Positions 56,912 to 64,000 of a stretch of 64,000 nt of DNA are shown here, in pieces. The stretch covers positions 1 to 64,000 of the forward strand of contig NZ_SMKD01000005.1 of NCBI RefSeq assembly GCF_004348595.1, in the 5' to 3' direction. The stretch's first letter is position 1, and each line of letters opens with the position of its first letter. Both the position numbers and the translations under genes were made by a program. Below the pieces are notes generated by a model that was not told the origin of the DNA, did no database searches, and saw nothing but the letters and a program-made list of their open reading frames with translations. This DNA comes from Micromonospora sp. KC723. Its GTDB lineage: Bacteria; Actinomycetota; Actinomycetes; Mycobacteriales; Micromonosporaceae.

Positions 56912-57148
56912 GTGTTCCTCCACGGTACGAGGGCCGGAGCGGCACGCCGGATCGGCGCGTGGCGGAAGGCGTCACGCGCGAAACGGAGGGACGGGCCGCT
57001 CGGCGGGGGGAGCGCCCGGGCGGTGGCCGGGCGTCGGGGCGGATGCCGGGGTCAGGACGCGACGGCGCGGCCTACCGGCGGGTGCACCCCGGTACCGAGG
57101 TGGAGCGCAGGTGAGGGATGTGGGGCACGGGGATGGAACTCCTTCCGA

Positions 57149-57272
57149 CACCGCCTACCGGGTTAGCTGACGGATTCGGGCGGGAAGATCGCCCTACCGC
57201 GGGTCCGGGCCCACGGATTCACCCCAGACTTGCTTGGGTCCCCGGTTCGTGTGAGCCACGATTCGGCGGGTC
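57149..57272 (-). ncRNA. c-di-AMP riboswitch (ydaO-yuaA type)
   Basis: On the minus strand the conserved blocks of this riboswitch appear in order: CCGCCGAAT (57261-57269), CGAACCGGGGACCC, GGGGTGAATCCG, GGTAGGGCGATCTTCCCGCC, CGAATCCGTCAGCTAACCC and GGTAGGCGG (57151-57159). The first CCGCC and last GGCGG can pair to close P1. The family binds cyclic di-AMP and generally turns genes off. About 235 nt separate its end from the C39 start codon. A promoter with 17-bp spacing lies just upstream. Confidence 0.93.
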
Positions 57273-57319
57273 GGCGCGGCGTCGCCTTCTGCGATCGGAA
57301 ACCGCGCCGGACCGGGGTG

Positions 57320-57348
57320 ACACTACTGGCAGTGGCACCCCACGCCAA
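57320..57348 (-). promoter_or_regulatory. Candidate promoter of the riboswitch-C39 transcript
   Basis: On the minus strand TTGGCG (57343-57348) and TAGTGT (57320-57325) are separated by exactly 17 bp. This predicts a start near 57312, about 40 nt before the conserved riboswitch core. Confidence 0.65.
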
Positions 57349-57474
57349 GCCTCCTGAGCTGCGTAAACGTCATCTGCCGGGACAGTTTCCGGTGCAGTTC
57401 GGCACTGACGTGACTCAATGGGACGACTGACTTTCCAGGCATGAGGGGACAACAACCGGACACCGGAGGCGACA

Positions 57475-57540
57475 ATGCCGCGCATCGCCGTGGTCGATGT
57501 CACCGCCTGTCACCGGCTGCCCGTTTCCGCGACGACGTGA
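57475..57540 (+). CDS. Possible 21-residue small ORF
   Basis: An ATG at 57475 has a perfect GGAGG at 57465-57469 with a 5-nt spacer, and encodes a 21-residue peptide beginning MPRIAVVDVTACHRL. It is on the strand opposite the neighbouring genes, in the 326-bp gap upstream of the riboswitch promoter, and no gene follows it in the same direction. It could be a small protein, or chance. Apart from this and the promoter I see nothing else in 57273-57598. Confidence 0.25.
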   Translation: MPRIAVVDVTACHRLPVSATT

Positions 57541-57598
57541 CCGGGCTCACCGTGTTCGGATAACGATTCCGGCGCGCCGCCCACCCGATCGACCCGGC

Positions 57599-58354
57599 TC
57601 ACCCGACCCGGGCCGGTCGCCATCGGGTCGCGGCGGCGGTACGGGGTGCGGTCGCGGCCCGGGACCGGGCGGGCACCCGGTCCGGCCGCAGTCGCTGCGC
57701 CGCCGCGTACGCCTCGACAGCGAGGGCGCGGGCCGCCTCGGCTGCCCGTTCGGCGTCCCGCCAGGCCGCGCGTTCCCGGTCGGCCGCCGCCAGGTATGCC
57801 TCCCGCCGGCTGTCGCGCACGGCGCGGGCCAGCCGCACCTCCTGCTCGACGGGGTGCCGCCGGGGATCCCAGCCGTCGCGGTGGGCGAAGACGTCCCGCA
57901 GCCGCTGCACCGGCAACTCGCCGCGCCAGTGCGCCGCCACGACGGCCCGGTGCAGCCAGCGCTCCCGCGCGGCGTACTCGGCCGGCGTGCGGGGGGTACG
58001 CGGGGTCGGCAGCGCCCCGGCGCCGACGAACCGACGGGCGGCCGTCTCCGCCTCGTCGTACGCCGTCCAGGCGCGGTCCACCTCCTCCTGGGCGGCCAGC
58101 CACGCGTCCCGCCACCGCGGGGCGGTCCGGGCGGCGTGGGCGGCGGCCACGGCGACCTCCCCGGCGTACCGGCGCAGGTCCGCCGCTTCGACGGCGGGAT
58201 CGTCGGTCGGGGCGGCGTCCTCGTCGAGCGGGTCCTCCCGCTCGGGTCGGGCCACCAGCACGGTGAGCAGGGTGAGGGCGAGGACCAGCAGGACCGACCA
58301 GATGGCGGCGGCGGTCGGTACCTCGATCAGGAATTGGTAGAGGACGGCGTTCAC
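57599..58354 (-). CDS. Membrane-anchored coiled-coil protein of unknown function
   Basis: This protein of about 251 residues has one N-terminal membrane helix (about 13-37, AAIWSVLLVLALTLLTVLVA). A long, highly charged, Ala/Arg/Glu-rich helical region follows, predicted cytoplasmic, with two or three coiled-coil stretches (for example RERAAWRDAERAAEAARALA). I do not recognise a family. GTG at 58354 follows GGGAGG with an 8-nt spacer. It is followed by the C39 transcription unit on the same strand and preceded by another small secreted or membrane protein gene. Confidence 0.65.
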   Translation of the reverse strand: MNAVLYQFLIEVPTAAAIWSVLLVLALTLLTVLVARPEREDPLDEDAAPTDDPAVEAADLRRYAGEVAVAAAHAARTAPRWRDAWLAAQEEVDRAWTAYDEAETAARRFVGAGALPTPRTPRTPAEYAARERWLHRAVVAAHWRGELPVQRLRDVFAHRDGWDPRRHPVEQEVRLARAVRDSRREAYLAAADRERAAWRDAERAAEAARALAVEAYAAAQRLRPDRVPARSRAATAPRTAAATRWRPARVG

Positions 58355-58498
58355 GGTCGGCACCTCCCGGGAGCGGGACGCGGATCAGGGGAACCGCACC
58401 TCGCCGAGCGCTACTCGCCGGCCGTCGGGCTGGCCGGGGCGCTCGGGCGGACGCGGGGGTGGGATCGAGAGGGCGTGTCGCGGGTGGTCGCGTGGCGG

Positions 58499-58942
58499 TC
58501 AGGCGACGGGCGGCGCGCGCGGACCGGAGGCGGCCGGCGTCGCCCCGGCCCGGCCGGGGAGTTCCCCGGTGCCGGTGGCGGCCGGAGCGTCGGGCATCGC
58601 GACCGCCGGACCGACCGGCAGCGGCGCGGCCGGCGGGATCTCGCTGGCGGCGTGGTGCCGGGCGGCGGCCTCCCCGCCGGGCACCACGGCGGCGGTCGGC
58701 GCGGCGGCGGTCGGCGACCACGCGGGGCCGGGCGGGGCCACCGCCAGGGCGGACCCGACGGGGACCGGTGGACCGGTGAACAGCGGTGGAGCGACGGGCG
58801 CCGGCCCGGGCGGGAACGTCACGCCGTCAGGCACCACGGTGCCGCCAAGGGAGAGCGCGACCGCAACGGCGAAACTGGTCAGCAGCCGGCACGCCCAGCG
58901 CGTCACCCACCACAGAGGATTGGTGAACGCGACCGCAGGCAC
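58499..58942 (-). CDS. Small Pro/Ala-rich membrane or secreted protein, unknown
   Basis: This protein of about 147 residues starts at GTG 58942 with a Trp-rich amphipathic opening (FTNPLWWVTRWACRLLTSF) and one hydrophobic helix to about residue 36. The remaining ~110 residues are low-complexity Pro/Ala/Gly/Val. The N-terminal layout looks like a real anchored protein, but the tail gives no family and the ribosome-binding site is weak. Competing open frames on the plus strand have no recognisable content. It is tentatively a real gene in the same direction as its neighbours. Confidence 0.45.
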   Translation of the reverse strand: MPAVAFTNPLWWVTRWACRLLTSFAVAVALSLGGTVVPDGVTFPPGPAPVAPPLFTGPPVPVGSALAVAPPGPAWSPTAAAPTAAVVPGGEAAARHHAASEIPPAAPLPVGPAVAMPDAPAATGTGELPGRAGATPAASGPRAPPVA

Positions 58943-59099
58943 GGTTCCACGCTACCGCCGAACCACTCAGGACGCAGCGCTGACGGCGTGTCGCACGGTC
59001 ACGTCGGAGTCAGGGCCGCCCGTACGTCGCCGTACCACCGTGCGGCGTCCGCCCGGGGACCGTGGCCCGTCGGTGGGCCGTTCGGGGCACGGTGGACGG

Positions 59100-60353
59100 T
59101 CAGCCGGGGTGGCCGGCGGTGGACCGCGACGACGAGGTGGCGGCCCGACGGGTGACCGGCACGGGGGCGTCGCCCGACGCCGGCCGATCGCCGGCCTCGG
59201 CGGGGGTCGGCGCACCAGTCGCCGCCGACGCACCGCTCGGGTCCGCGCGCACGGGTGGACGGCGGCGGGGGGCCAGGCGGCGCATCATCGGGATCTCCAC
59301 CCAGCGGTGCAGCATGGCGGCGAACAGTAGGTTCACCGCCAGGAAGCCGAGCACCACCAGCGGCCCCGACCAGCCCGGCAGGCCGACCCCGAGCTGACCG
59401 ACGGCCCGCAGCACGGTGACCATCACCAGCACGTGCACCAGGTAGAAGGCGAAGGAGACCTCACCGAGCCAGACCAGTCGGCGGTGGCGCCACGGCGAGC
59501 GGCGTCCGCGCACGTCCGCGTCCGCCGCCGCGGTGATCACCAGGAGGTACGCCACGGACAGGACCGCCGCCCACAGCTCGGCGCGGACCCACAGGCCCGC
59601 CACCACCCAGGTGGCCACGAAGACGAGGCTGGCCAGGGGCAGCCGTGGACCGCGCCACCGGCCCCGGCGCATCAGCTCGGCGGCGACCACGCCCAGCCAG
59701 AACTCGGTCGAGCGGACCAGCGGGAAGATCTGGGTGAACCACCAGGTGCTCTCGTCGGGAACCAGGAGCTGACCCGGCCAGAGCGCCACGATCACCAGTG
59801 GCACCGCCACCACCACCGACCAGAGCAGAGCGGTGCGGGCACGGCGCACCGCCGGTAGCACCAACGGCAGGCAGAGGTAGAAGAACAGCTCGCAGGAGAG
59901 CGACCAGCTCACCGTGTTGATGCTGTAGAAGTAGCCGGGGGTGGGATCCCAGGCCTGGACCAGGAGCAGGTTCTCCAGGGCCGCGCGGGGCACCACCGGG
60001 TCGGCGAACCACCACATCACCGCCAGCGCCGCCGCCCAGGTCAGCACGTGGTTCGGGTAGATCTTGGCCAGCCGCCGCCGCCAGAAGTCGCGCCGCCGCT
60101 CGCCGTCGCGGGCCGACCACACCAGCACGAAGCCGCTGAGGATGAAGAAGAACTGCACCCCGGACAGGCCGAGGGTGAAGATCCCGTCGACGACCGCCTT
60201 GGCGTCCGGGTCGCCGACGATCCGCATGGTGCCGGCGTGGTAGCCGAAGACCAGCATCGCGGCCACCCAGCGCAGCCCGGTCAGCGAGGGCAGTCGGCTC
60301 GCCGAGGGGGTGGTCGGGTCGGACCGCCCTGCCCCGGCACGGATCGACACCAC
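59100..60353 (-). CDS. Acyltransferase family 3 membrane protein
   Basis: This 417-residue protein belongs to the AT3/OafA-type acyltransferases that O-acylate surface glycans or secondary metabolites. It has about ten membrane helices, with LTGLRWVAAMLVFGYHAGTM containing the conserved His, VQFFFILSGFVLVW, the charged loop RRRLAKIYPNHVL, and NTVSWSLSCELFFYLCLPL. GTG at 60353 has GAGGAGGGG upstream. The C-terminal ~60 residues are low-complexity and without SGNH domain, so it is the single-domain form. It is divergent from a family 2 glycosyltransferase, which suggests glycan acetylation or acylation. Confidence 0.9.
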   Translation of the reverse strand: MVSIRAGAGRSDPTTPSASRLPSLTGLRWVAAMLVFGYHAGTMRIVGDPDAKAVVDGIFTLGLSGVQFFFILSGFVLVWSARDGERRRDFWRRRLAKIYPNHVLTWAAALAVMWWFADPVVPRAALENLLLVQAWDPTPGYFYSINTVSWSLSCELFFYLCLPLVLPAVRRARTALLWSVVVAVPLVIVALWPGQLLVPDESTWWFTQIFPLVRSTEFWLGVVAAELMRRGRWRGPRLPLASLVFVATWVVAGLWVRAELWAAVLSVAYLLVITAAADADVRGRRSPWRHRRLVWLGEVSFAFYLVHVLVMVTVLRAVGQLGVGLPGWSGPLVVLGFLAVNLLFAAMLHRWVEIPMMRRLAPRRRPPVRADPSGASAATGAPTPAEAGDRPASGDAPVPVTRRAATSSSRSTAGHPG

Positions 60354-60631
60354 GTACGTCCCCTCCTCGGCCGCGTCGTCGCCACGGCCCGGGGCGACGT
60401 CCCACCACGGCCCCGGTGAGGACCGCCGCCGGGCACCCTACCCGCTCACCGCAGGTCGGACACCTCTCCGGTACGCGGCCAACCACGAGGGGCCGGCGGC
60501 GACACCTCACCTGCGGAGGCACCGGCAGTGGCCACCTGTTAACCCTGTGCTCACAAGCTGTTCAACCACCCCATCTTTGCCGGATACGTCAGGTTCCGTG
60601 CCTGGCCACCCGGATGCCCGAGGGTGGCCGG

Positions 60632-61870
60632 GTGGTCAACCAGTCCGCGCCCACCCCGCTGCTGAGCGTCGTCGTCCCGGTCCACGGGGTGGAGGCGTAC
60701 CTGCACCAGTGCCTCGATTCGATCCGCGAGGACGTCCCCGCCGCCGACGCGGGCGCGGTGGAGATCGTCGCCGTCGACGACGCCTCGCCGGACCGGTGCG
60801 GTGAGCTGCTGCGGGAGTACGCGGCGGCCCACCCGGGCGTCCGCACCGTCCACCTGGACGTCAACGTCGGTCTGGGTCCGGCCCGCAACGCCGGGCTGGA
60901 CGTGGCCACCGGTGACTACGTCTGGTTCGTCGACAGCGACGACTGGCTGCCGCCGGGCACCATCCCGGCGGTACTGGCACGCCTGCGGGCGCACCGCCCG
61001 GACGTCATGATCGTCGACCACCTGCGGGTGCACGAGGACGGCCGGCACGAGACCGACGCCAGCAGCCCGCTGCTGCGCGGTACGCCGGACGTGGTGCGGC
61101 TGGCCGACCGGCCGCAGCTGCTGCGCGTGCAGCACACCGCGTGGAACAAGGTGGTCCGCCGAACCTTCCTGGACGAGTTGGAGTTGCGCTTCCATCCCGG
61201 CTGGTACGAGGACATCCCGTTCAGCCATCCGCTGCTGATCGGCGCGGAGCGGATCTGCGTGCTGGACCGGGTCTGCTACCACTACCGCCAGGGCCGGCAG
61301 GGCGCGATCACCTCCACCCGCAGCGGCCGCCACTTCGACGCCTTCGACCAGTACGACCGGCTGCTGGACTGGGTACGGCGGCGGTACCCGGACGACCGGC
61401 TGCACGCCGAGCTGTTCGGGCTGATGGTGAACCACATGCTCGTGGTGGTCGGCAACGACGACCGGCTGCACCCGCACCTGCGGCGCGCCTTCTTCCGCCG
61501 GGTGGCCGAGCAGTACCGGCGCCACCTTCCGGCGAGCGGCTACCCCCGCCCGGGCGGCGTGGCCGGGATCAAGCACCGGCTGGTCGGCCGGGACAGCTAC
61601 CTCGCGTACGCGGCGTTGCGGCGCGCCCACCGGATGGCGGGCCGGGTGCGGCAGCCCGCCGCCCCGCCCACCACCGCCGAGCTCGCGACCGCGCCGGCCG
61701 GGCCGGGCCGGGCCGCCGCGGTGGACGACCCGGCACCGTCCGGACCGGTACGGGCGGACGGGTCGGCCCAGGCCGGACCGGCAGGGACGCACGGGTCGGC
61801 CCAGGCCGCACCCGCGCGGACGGACGGGTCGGCACAGCCGGACGTGCTGGCGGGGCAGGGCACTCCGTGA
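60632..61870 (+). CDS. Family 2 glycosyltransferase
   Basis: This enzyme of about 412 residues has a GT-A domain: LLSVVVPVHGVEAYLHQCL, IVAVDDASPDRCGELL, NVGLGPARNAGLDVATGDYV and the DxD-like VDSDDWL. The later segment WYEDIPFSHPLLIGAERICV is typical of CpsJ/teichoic-type GT2 transferases. GTG at 60632 with GAGGG upstream is preferred; ATG at 60614 is an alternative. The C-terminus carries three 11-residue repeats. A nonulosonic acid synthase gene follows 147 bp downstream, so the transferred sugar may belong to a nonulosonate-containing glycan. Confidence 0.85.
   Translation: MVNQSAPTPLLSVVVPVHGVEAYLHQCLDSIREDVPAADAGAVEIVAVDDASPDRCGELLREYAAAHPGVRTVHLDVNVGLGPARNAGLDVATGDYVWFVDSDDWLPPGTIPAVLARLRAHRPDVMIVDHLRVHEDGRHETDASSPLLRGTPDVVRLADRPQLLRVQHTAWNKVVRRTFLDELELRFHPGWYEDIPFSHPLLIGAERICVLDRVCYHYRQGRQGAITSTRSGRHFDAFDQYDRLLDWVRRRYPDDRLHAELFGLMVNHMLVVVGNDDRLHPHLRRAFFRRVAEQYRRHLPASGYPRPGGVAGIKHRLVGRDSYLAYAALRRAHRMAGRVRQPAAPPTTAELATAPAGPGRAAAVDDPAPSGPVRADGSAQAGPAGTHGSAQAAPARTDGSAQPDVLAGQGTP
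61745..61837 (+). repeat. 33-bp tandem repeat in the glycosyltransferase C-terminus
   Basis: Two full 33-bp units and one 27-bp partial unit encode 11-residue repeats with the core DGSAQ or HGSAQ. They form a flexible, probably disordered tail. Confidence 0.8.
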
Positions 61871-62017
61871 GGGTCCTGGTCGGTGGTTCCGGTCTCCCGA
61901 GCCGGACCGGCCGCCCGGCACGGCCGGGTCGGGGCGGAAGATGTTCCGGTCGTCCGTGGACGACGACGAGGCAAGGACCGCGCATCGGCGCGGACGCACA
62001 GTGAACAGGGGTCGGGC

Positions 62018-63070
62018 ATGACGGTGACAGTGAAGATCGGACCACACCTGGTGGGGGCCGGTGAACGTCCGTTCGTGGTCGCCGAGATGTCCGGCAACCA
62101 CAACGGGGACCTGGACCGGGCCCTGGCCATCGTGGACGCCGTCGCGGCCAGCGGCGCGCACGCGCTGAAGTTGCAGACCTACCGGCCCGACACGATCACC
62201 ATCGACGTCGACTCCCCCGCCTTCCGGATCTCGGGCGGCCACGAGCTGTGGGGCGGCGAGAACCTGTACCGGCTCTACGAGAAGGCCCACACCCCGTACG
62301 AGTGGCACGCGCCGATCTTCGCCCGGGCCCGGGAGCGGGGGCTGACCGTCTTCTCCTCACCCTTCGACCCGACCGCGGTGGAGCTGCTGGAGGAACTGGA
62401 CGCGCCGGCGTACAAGATCGCCTCGTCGGAGCTGGTCGACCTGCCGCTGATCCGGCTGGTGGCCGGCACCGGCAAGCCAATGGTGATCTCCACCGGGATG
62501 GCCACGGTCGCCGAGATCGACGCCGCGGTGCGTACCGCACGGGAGGCGGGCGCGGGCGGCATCGTCCTGCTGGCCTGCACCGCCTCCTACCCGGCGCCGC
62601 CGGGCGACAGCAACCTGCGTCGCATCCCGGTACTCGCCGACCTGTTCGGGGTGCCGGTGGGCCTGTCCGACCACACCCCCGGCATCGGGGTGCCGGTCGC
62701 CTCGGTGGCGCTGGGTGCCTGCTTCATCGAGAAGCACGTGACGCTGGACCGGTCCGACGGTGGAGTGGACTCCGACTTCTCGCTCAACCCGGCCGAGCTG
62801 GCCGCGCTGGTCGTCGAGTCGGAGCGGGCGTACGCGGCGCTGGGCGGGACGATGGTCGGCCCGACTCCGGCCGAGCGGGAGGGGTTGCGCTTCCGCCGGT
62901 CCCTCTGGGTCGTCGAGGACGTCCGCGCCGGCGACCCGGTGACCGAGCGGAACGTCCGCTCGATCCGGCCGGCCGGCGGGCTGCCCCCGGCGACGATCGG
63001 CACCGTGCTCGGCCGCGCCTTCGCCGTCGACGTTCCCCGGGGCACCCCGCTGAGCTGGGACCTGATCTGA
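62018..63070 (+). CDS. pseI: Nonulosonic acid synthase (PseI/NeuB family)
   Basis: This 350-residue enzyme condenses phosphoenolpyruvate with a 6-carbon amino sugar to a sialic-acid-like 9-carbon acid. It has a TIM-barrel synthase domain (FVVAEMSGNHNGDLDRALAI, LKLQTYRPDTITID, FSSPFDPTAVELLEEL, YKIASSELVDLPLI, FIEKHVTLDRSDGGVDSDFS) and a C-terminal antifreeze-like SAF domain (about 285-350). Wording of the motifs is closer to pseudaminic (PseI) than to N-acetylneuraminate synthases, but the exact product is not decidable here. The remaining pathway genes are not in the window and may lie to the right. A terminator hairpin follows. Confidence 0.92.
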   Translation: MTVTVKIGPHLVGAGERPFVVAEMSGNHNGDLDRALAIVDAVAASGAHALKLQTYRPDTITIDVDSPAFRISGGHELWGGENLYRLYEKAHTPYEWHAPIFARARERGLTVFSSPFDPTAVELLEELDAPAYKIASSELVDLPLIRLVAGTGKPMVISTGMATVAEIDAAVRTAREAGAGGIVLLACTASYPAPPGDSNLRRIPVLADLFGVPVGLSDHTPGIGVPVASVALGACFIEKHVTLDRSDGGVDSDFSLNPAELAALVVESERAYAALGGTMVGPTPAEREGLRFRRSLWVVEDVRAGDPVTERNVRSIRPAGGLPPATIGTVLGRAFAVDVPRGTPLSWDLI

Positions 63071-63074
63071 CGCC

Positions 63075-63104
63075 GCCGCCGTCCCGGATCACCGGGACGG
63101 CGGC
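63075..63104. terminator. Bidirectional hairpin terminator after pseI
   Basis: A perfect 13-bp stem (63075-63087 with 63092-63104) with a 4-nt loop starts a few bases after the pseI stop. It lies between convergent genes. Confidence 0.8.
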
Positions 63105-63156
63105 CCGCCGCTTCGCCGCCCCCGCGACGGCCGTCGTGGGGTGGCAGGCGGGCAGG

Positions 63157-63606
63157 TCAGGGAGCGAAGGCCACCGTGACGACCAGGTCGGCCACGCGCA
63201 GGGTCCGCCACACCGCCGGCGTCTGCGGGGGTACCGCCAGCCCGTGCCGCCGCCACCAGGCGGCCACCGGCACCTCCGCCAGCTTGCACAGGCTCTCCGC
63301 CCGGGTCCAGCGGGCCCAGAAGTCGGTGTGCCCGAACCGTCGGGCCAACGCGGGCGGCACCTCGGCGTCGGCCCGTTCGGCGTCCACCGCCACCCGCCAA
63401 CCCGGTGCCGGCGGGCCGTACCAGCCGACGCAGCGCCCGTCGTCGAGGTGACTGCGGGTCACCGCGTACGCCAGCTCGGCCGGCGTGCCGACCCGCAGGT
63501 GCCGTTCGGCGGCGGCCAGCAGCGCCGGCACCGGACGGGTGCCGGCCGGGCCGGGCGGGGCCGGCCGGCAACCCACCCCGGCCGGCGTCTCAGACGGAGG
63601 CCGCAC
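63157..63606 (-). CDS. Small 4'-phosphopantetheinyl-transferase-like protein
   Basis: This protein of about 149 residues resembles the C-terminal half of Sfp/AcpS-type phosphopantetheinyl transferases. WRVAVDAERAD holds the Asp-x-Glu metal motif, and FWARWTRAESLCKLAEV corresponds to the conserved W-x-x-K-E-S/A-x-x-K block, with the expected Lys replaced by Arg. It is shorter than Sfp and lacks a clear N-terminal pseudo-repeat. GTG at 63606 overlaps the SDR stop by 17 bp, indicating coupling. If active it would charge a carrier protein, which would fit an ACP-dependent step in neighbouring genes beyond the window. Confidence 0.6.
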   Translation of the reverse strand: MRPPSETPAGVGCRPAPPGPAGTRPVPALLAAAERHLRVGTPAELAYAVTRSHLDDGRCVGWYGPPAPGWRVAVDAERADAEVPPALARRFGHTDFWARWTRAESLCKLAEVPVAAWWRRHGLAVPPQTPAVWRTLRVADLVVTVAFAP

Positions 63607-64000
63607 CGTCCACCACGATCACCTGACCGTTGATGTTGGTGTGTTCGCGCAGCAGCATCCGTACCACCGGCACGACCTCGTCCGGCTCGGTGAGGTGCCC
63701 GGTCGGGGTACGGCGGACGATCTGGTCGAGCTGGGTGCTGCCCAGCACGGCGGACATCTCCGAGGCGAAGAAACCCGGCGCGACCGCGTTGACCAACATC
63801 CGGCCGCCCAGCTCCCGGGCCAGCGAGCGGGTCGCCGCGTCCATGCCGCCCTTGGTGGCCGAGTACGCCACCAGGCCGGGGAAGCCGCGCTGCGCGCAGA
63901 TCGAGGTGACGTTGACGATCCGCCCGCGGCGGCCACCGCCGAGCATCCGCCGGACCACCAGGCGGGTGAGGTGCAGCGGCGCGGTCAGGTTCGTCTCGAC
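63590..64000 (-). CDS. Short-chain dehydrogenase/reductase, FabG-like (5' part outside the window)
   Basis: The C-terminal 136 codons of an SDR run off the right edge on the minus strand. The visible part begins in the helix before ETNLTAPLHLTRLVVRRM. It has the catalytic Ser strand IVNVTSICAQRGFPG, Tyr and Lys in YSATKGGMDAATRSLA, and NAVAPGFFASEMSAV. The end, NINGQVIVVDGA, is the usual FabG-type C-terminus. The N-terminal nucleotide-binding glycine motif is outside the window. Overlap with the phosphopantetheinyl-transferase-like gene suggests a keto-acyl or keto-sugar reductase working with a carrier protein (inference). Confidence 0.85.
   Translation of the reverse strand, partial: VETNLTAPLHLTRLVVRRMLGGGRRGRIVNVTSICAQRGFPGLVAYSATKGGMDAATRSLARELGGRMLVNAVAPGFFASEMSAVLGSTQLDQIVRRTPTGHLTEPDEVVPVVRMLLREHTNINGQVIVVDGAASV

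Noticed and set aside
57441-57560. Alternative 40-codon plus-strand frame starting at ATG 57441
   Set aside because: It lacks a ribosome-binding site and overlaps the better-supported 21-codon frame.
57497-59155. 552-codon plus-strand frame opposite the two unknown minus-strand genes
   Set aside because: It is Gly/Arg/Pro-rich without domain or start signals and is antisense to a membrane protein with a good ribosome-binding site.

Overview
The window is a chromosomal segment of a very GC-rich actinobacterium. GTG starts, four-base ATGA/GTGA gene overlaps, a GlgE-type glycogen pathway and a c-di-AMP riboswitch of the actinobacterial type all fit. The gene content points to Micromonosporaceae, probably Micromonospora; that assignment is by impression, not by a database search. 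I saw no rRNA, tRNA, insertion sequence, prophage or CRISPR array. Most of the window is cell-envelope and storage-polysaccharide biology.

Layout. (1) 73-9065: tex, an ABC-F gene remnant, a putative immunity gene with a 1270-aa secreted polymorphic toxin, a DUF389 membrane protein, and an unknown gene with a decayed second copy nearby. (2) 9129-24135: a large surface-polysaccharide locus. A minus-strand operon carries the three UDP-L-FucNAc enzymes (CapE/CapF/CapG type), a WbuB-like glycosyltransferase and an undecaprenyl-phosphate sugar transferase. A divergent plus-strand operon carries GDP-mannose 4,6-dehydratase, a perosamine-type aminotransferase, a PglD/PerB-like N-acyltransferase and a glycosyltransferase. 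A flippase, a polymerase-like membrane protein and a CapK-like adenylating enzyme follow. (3) 24423-28557: a secreted M14 metallocarboxypeptidase and an NAD kinase. (4) 28598-37866: storage glucan genes (pgm, glgC, glgA/glgM, glgE, glgB) with a VapBC toxin-antitoxin pair inserted. (5) 37886-45559: App1-like phosphatase, GT-C-like membrane protein, YaaA, a small protein resembling the WhiA LAGLIDADG domain, an orphan TAXI lipoprotein, and a histidine kinase/response regulator pair converging on it.

(6) 45803-55942: a teichoic-acid-like locus with two TagF-like polyol-phosphate polymerases, a large membrane protein, a TetR regulator, a Wzm/Wzt-type ABC exporter and a cytidylyltransferase-SDR fusion that should make CDP-ribitol. 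(7) 56063-58942: a C39-type secreted peptidase behind a c-di-AMP riboswitch, and two unknown membrane or secreted proteins. (8) 59100-64000: an acyltransferase-3 protein, a family 2 glycosyltransferase, a nonulosonic-acid (PseI/NeuB) synthase, a small phosphopantetheinyl-transferase-like protein and an SDR cut by the window end.

How the parts may work together: regions 2, 6 and 8 supply three chemically distinct surface glycans (FucNAc plus N-acyl-perosamine; polyribitol phosphate; a nonulosonic acid). Region 7 suggests turgor and wall-hydrolase control through c-di-AMP, and region 4 routes glucose-1-phosphate into alpha-glucan. The most rewarding leads are the toxin/immunity pair, the riboswitch-controlled C39 protein, the TetR operator over the exporter promoter, the WhiA-like protein without a helix-turn-helix, the phosphopantetheinyl-transferase-like gene beside a nonulosonate synthase, and the TAXI protein beside a two-component system without a transporter.
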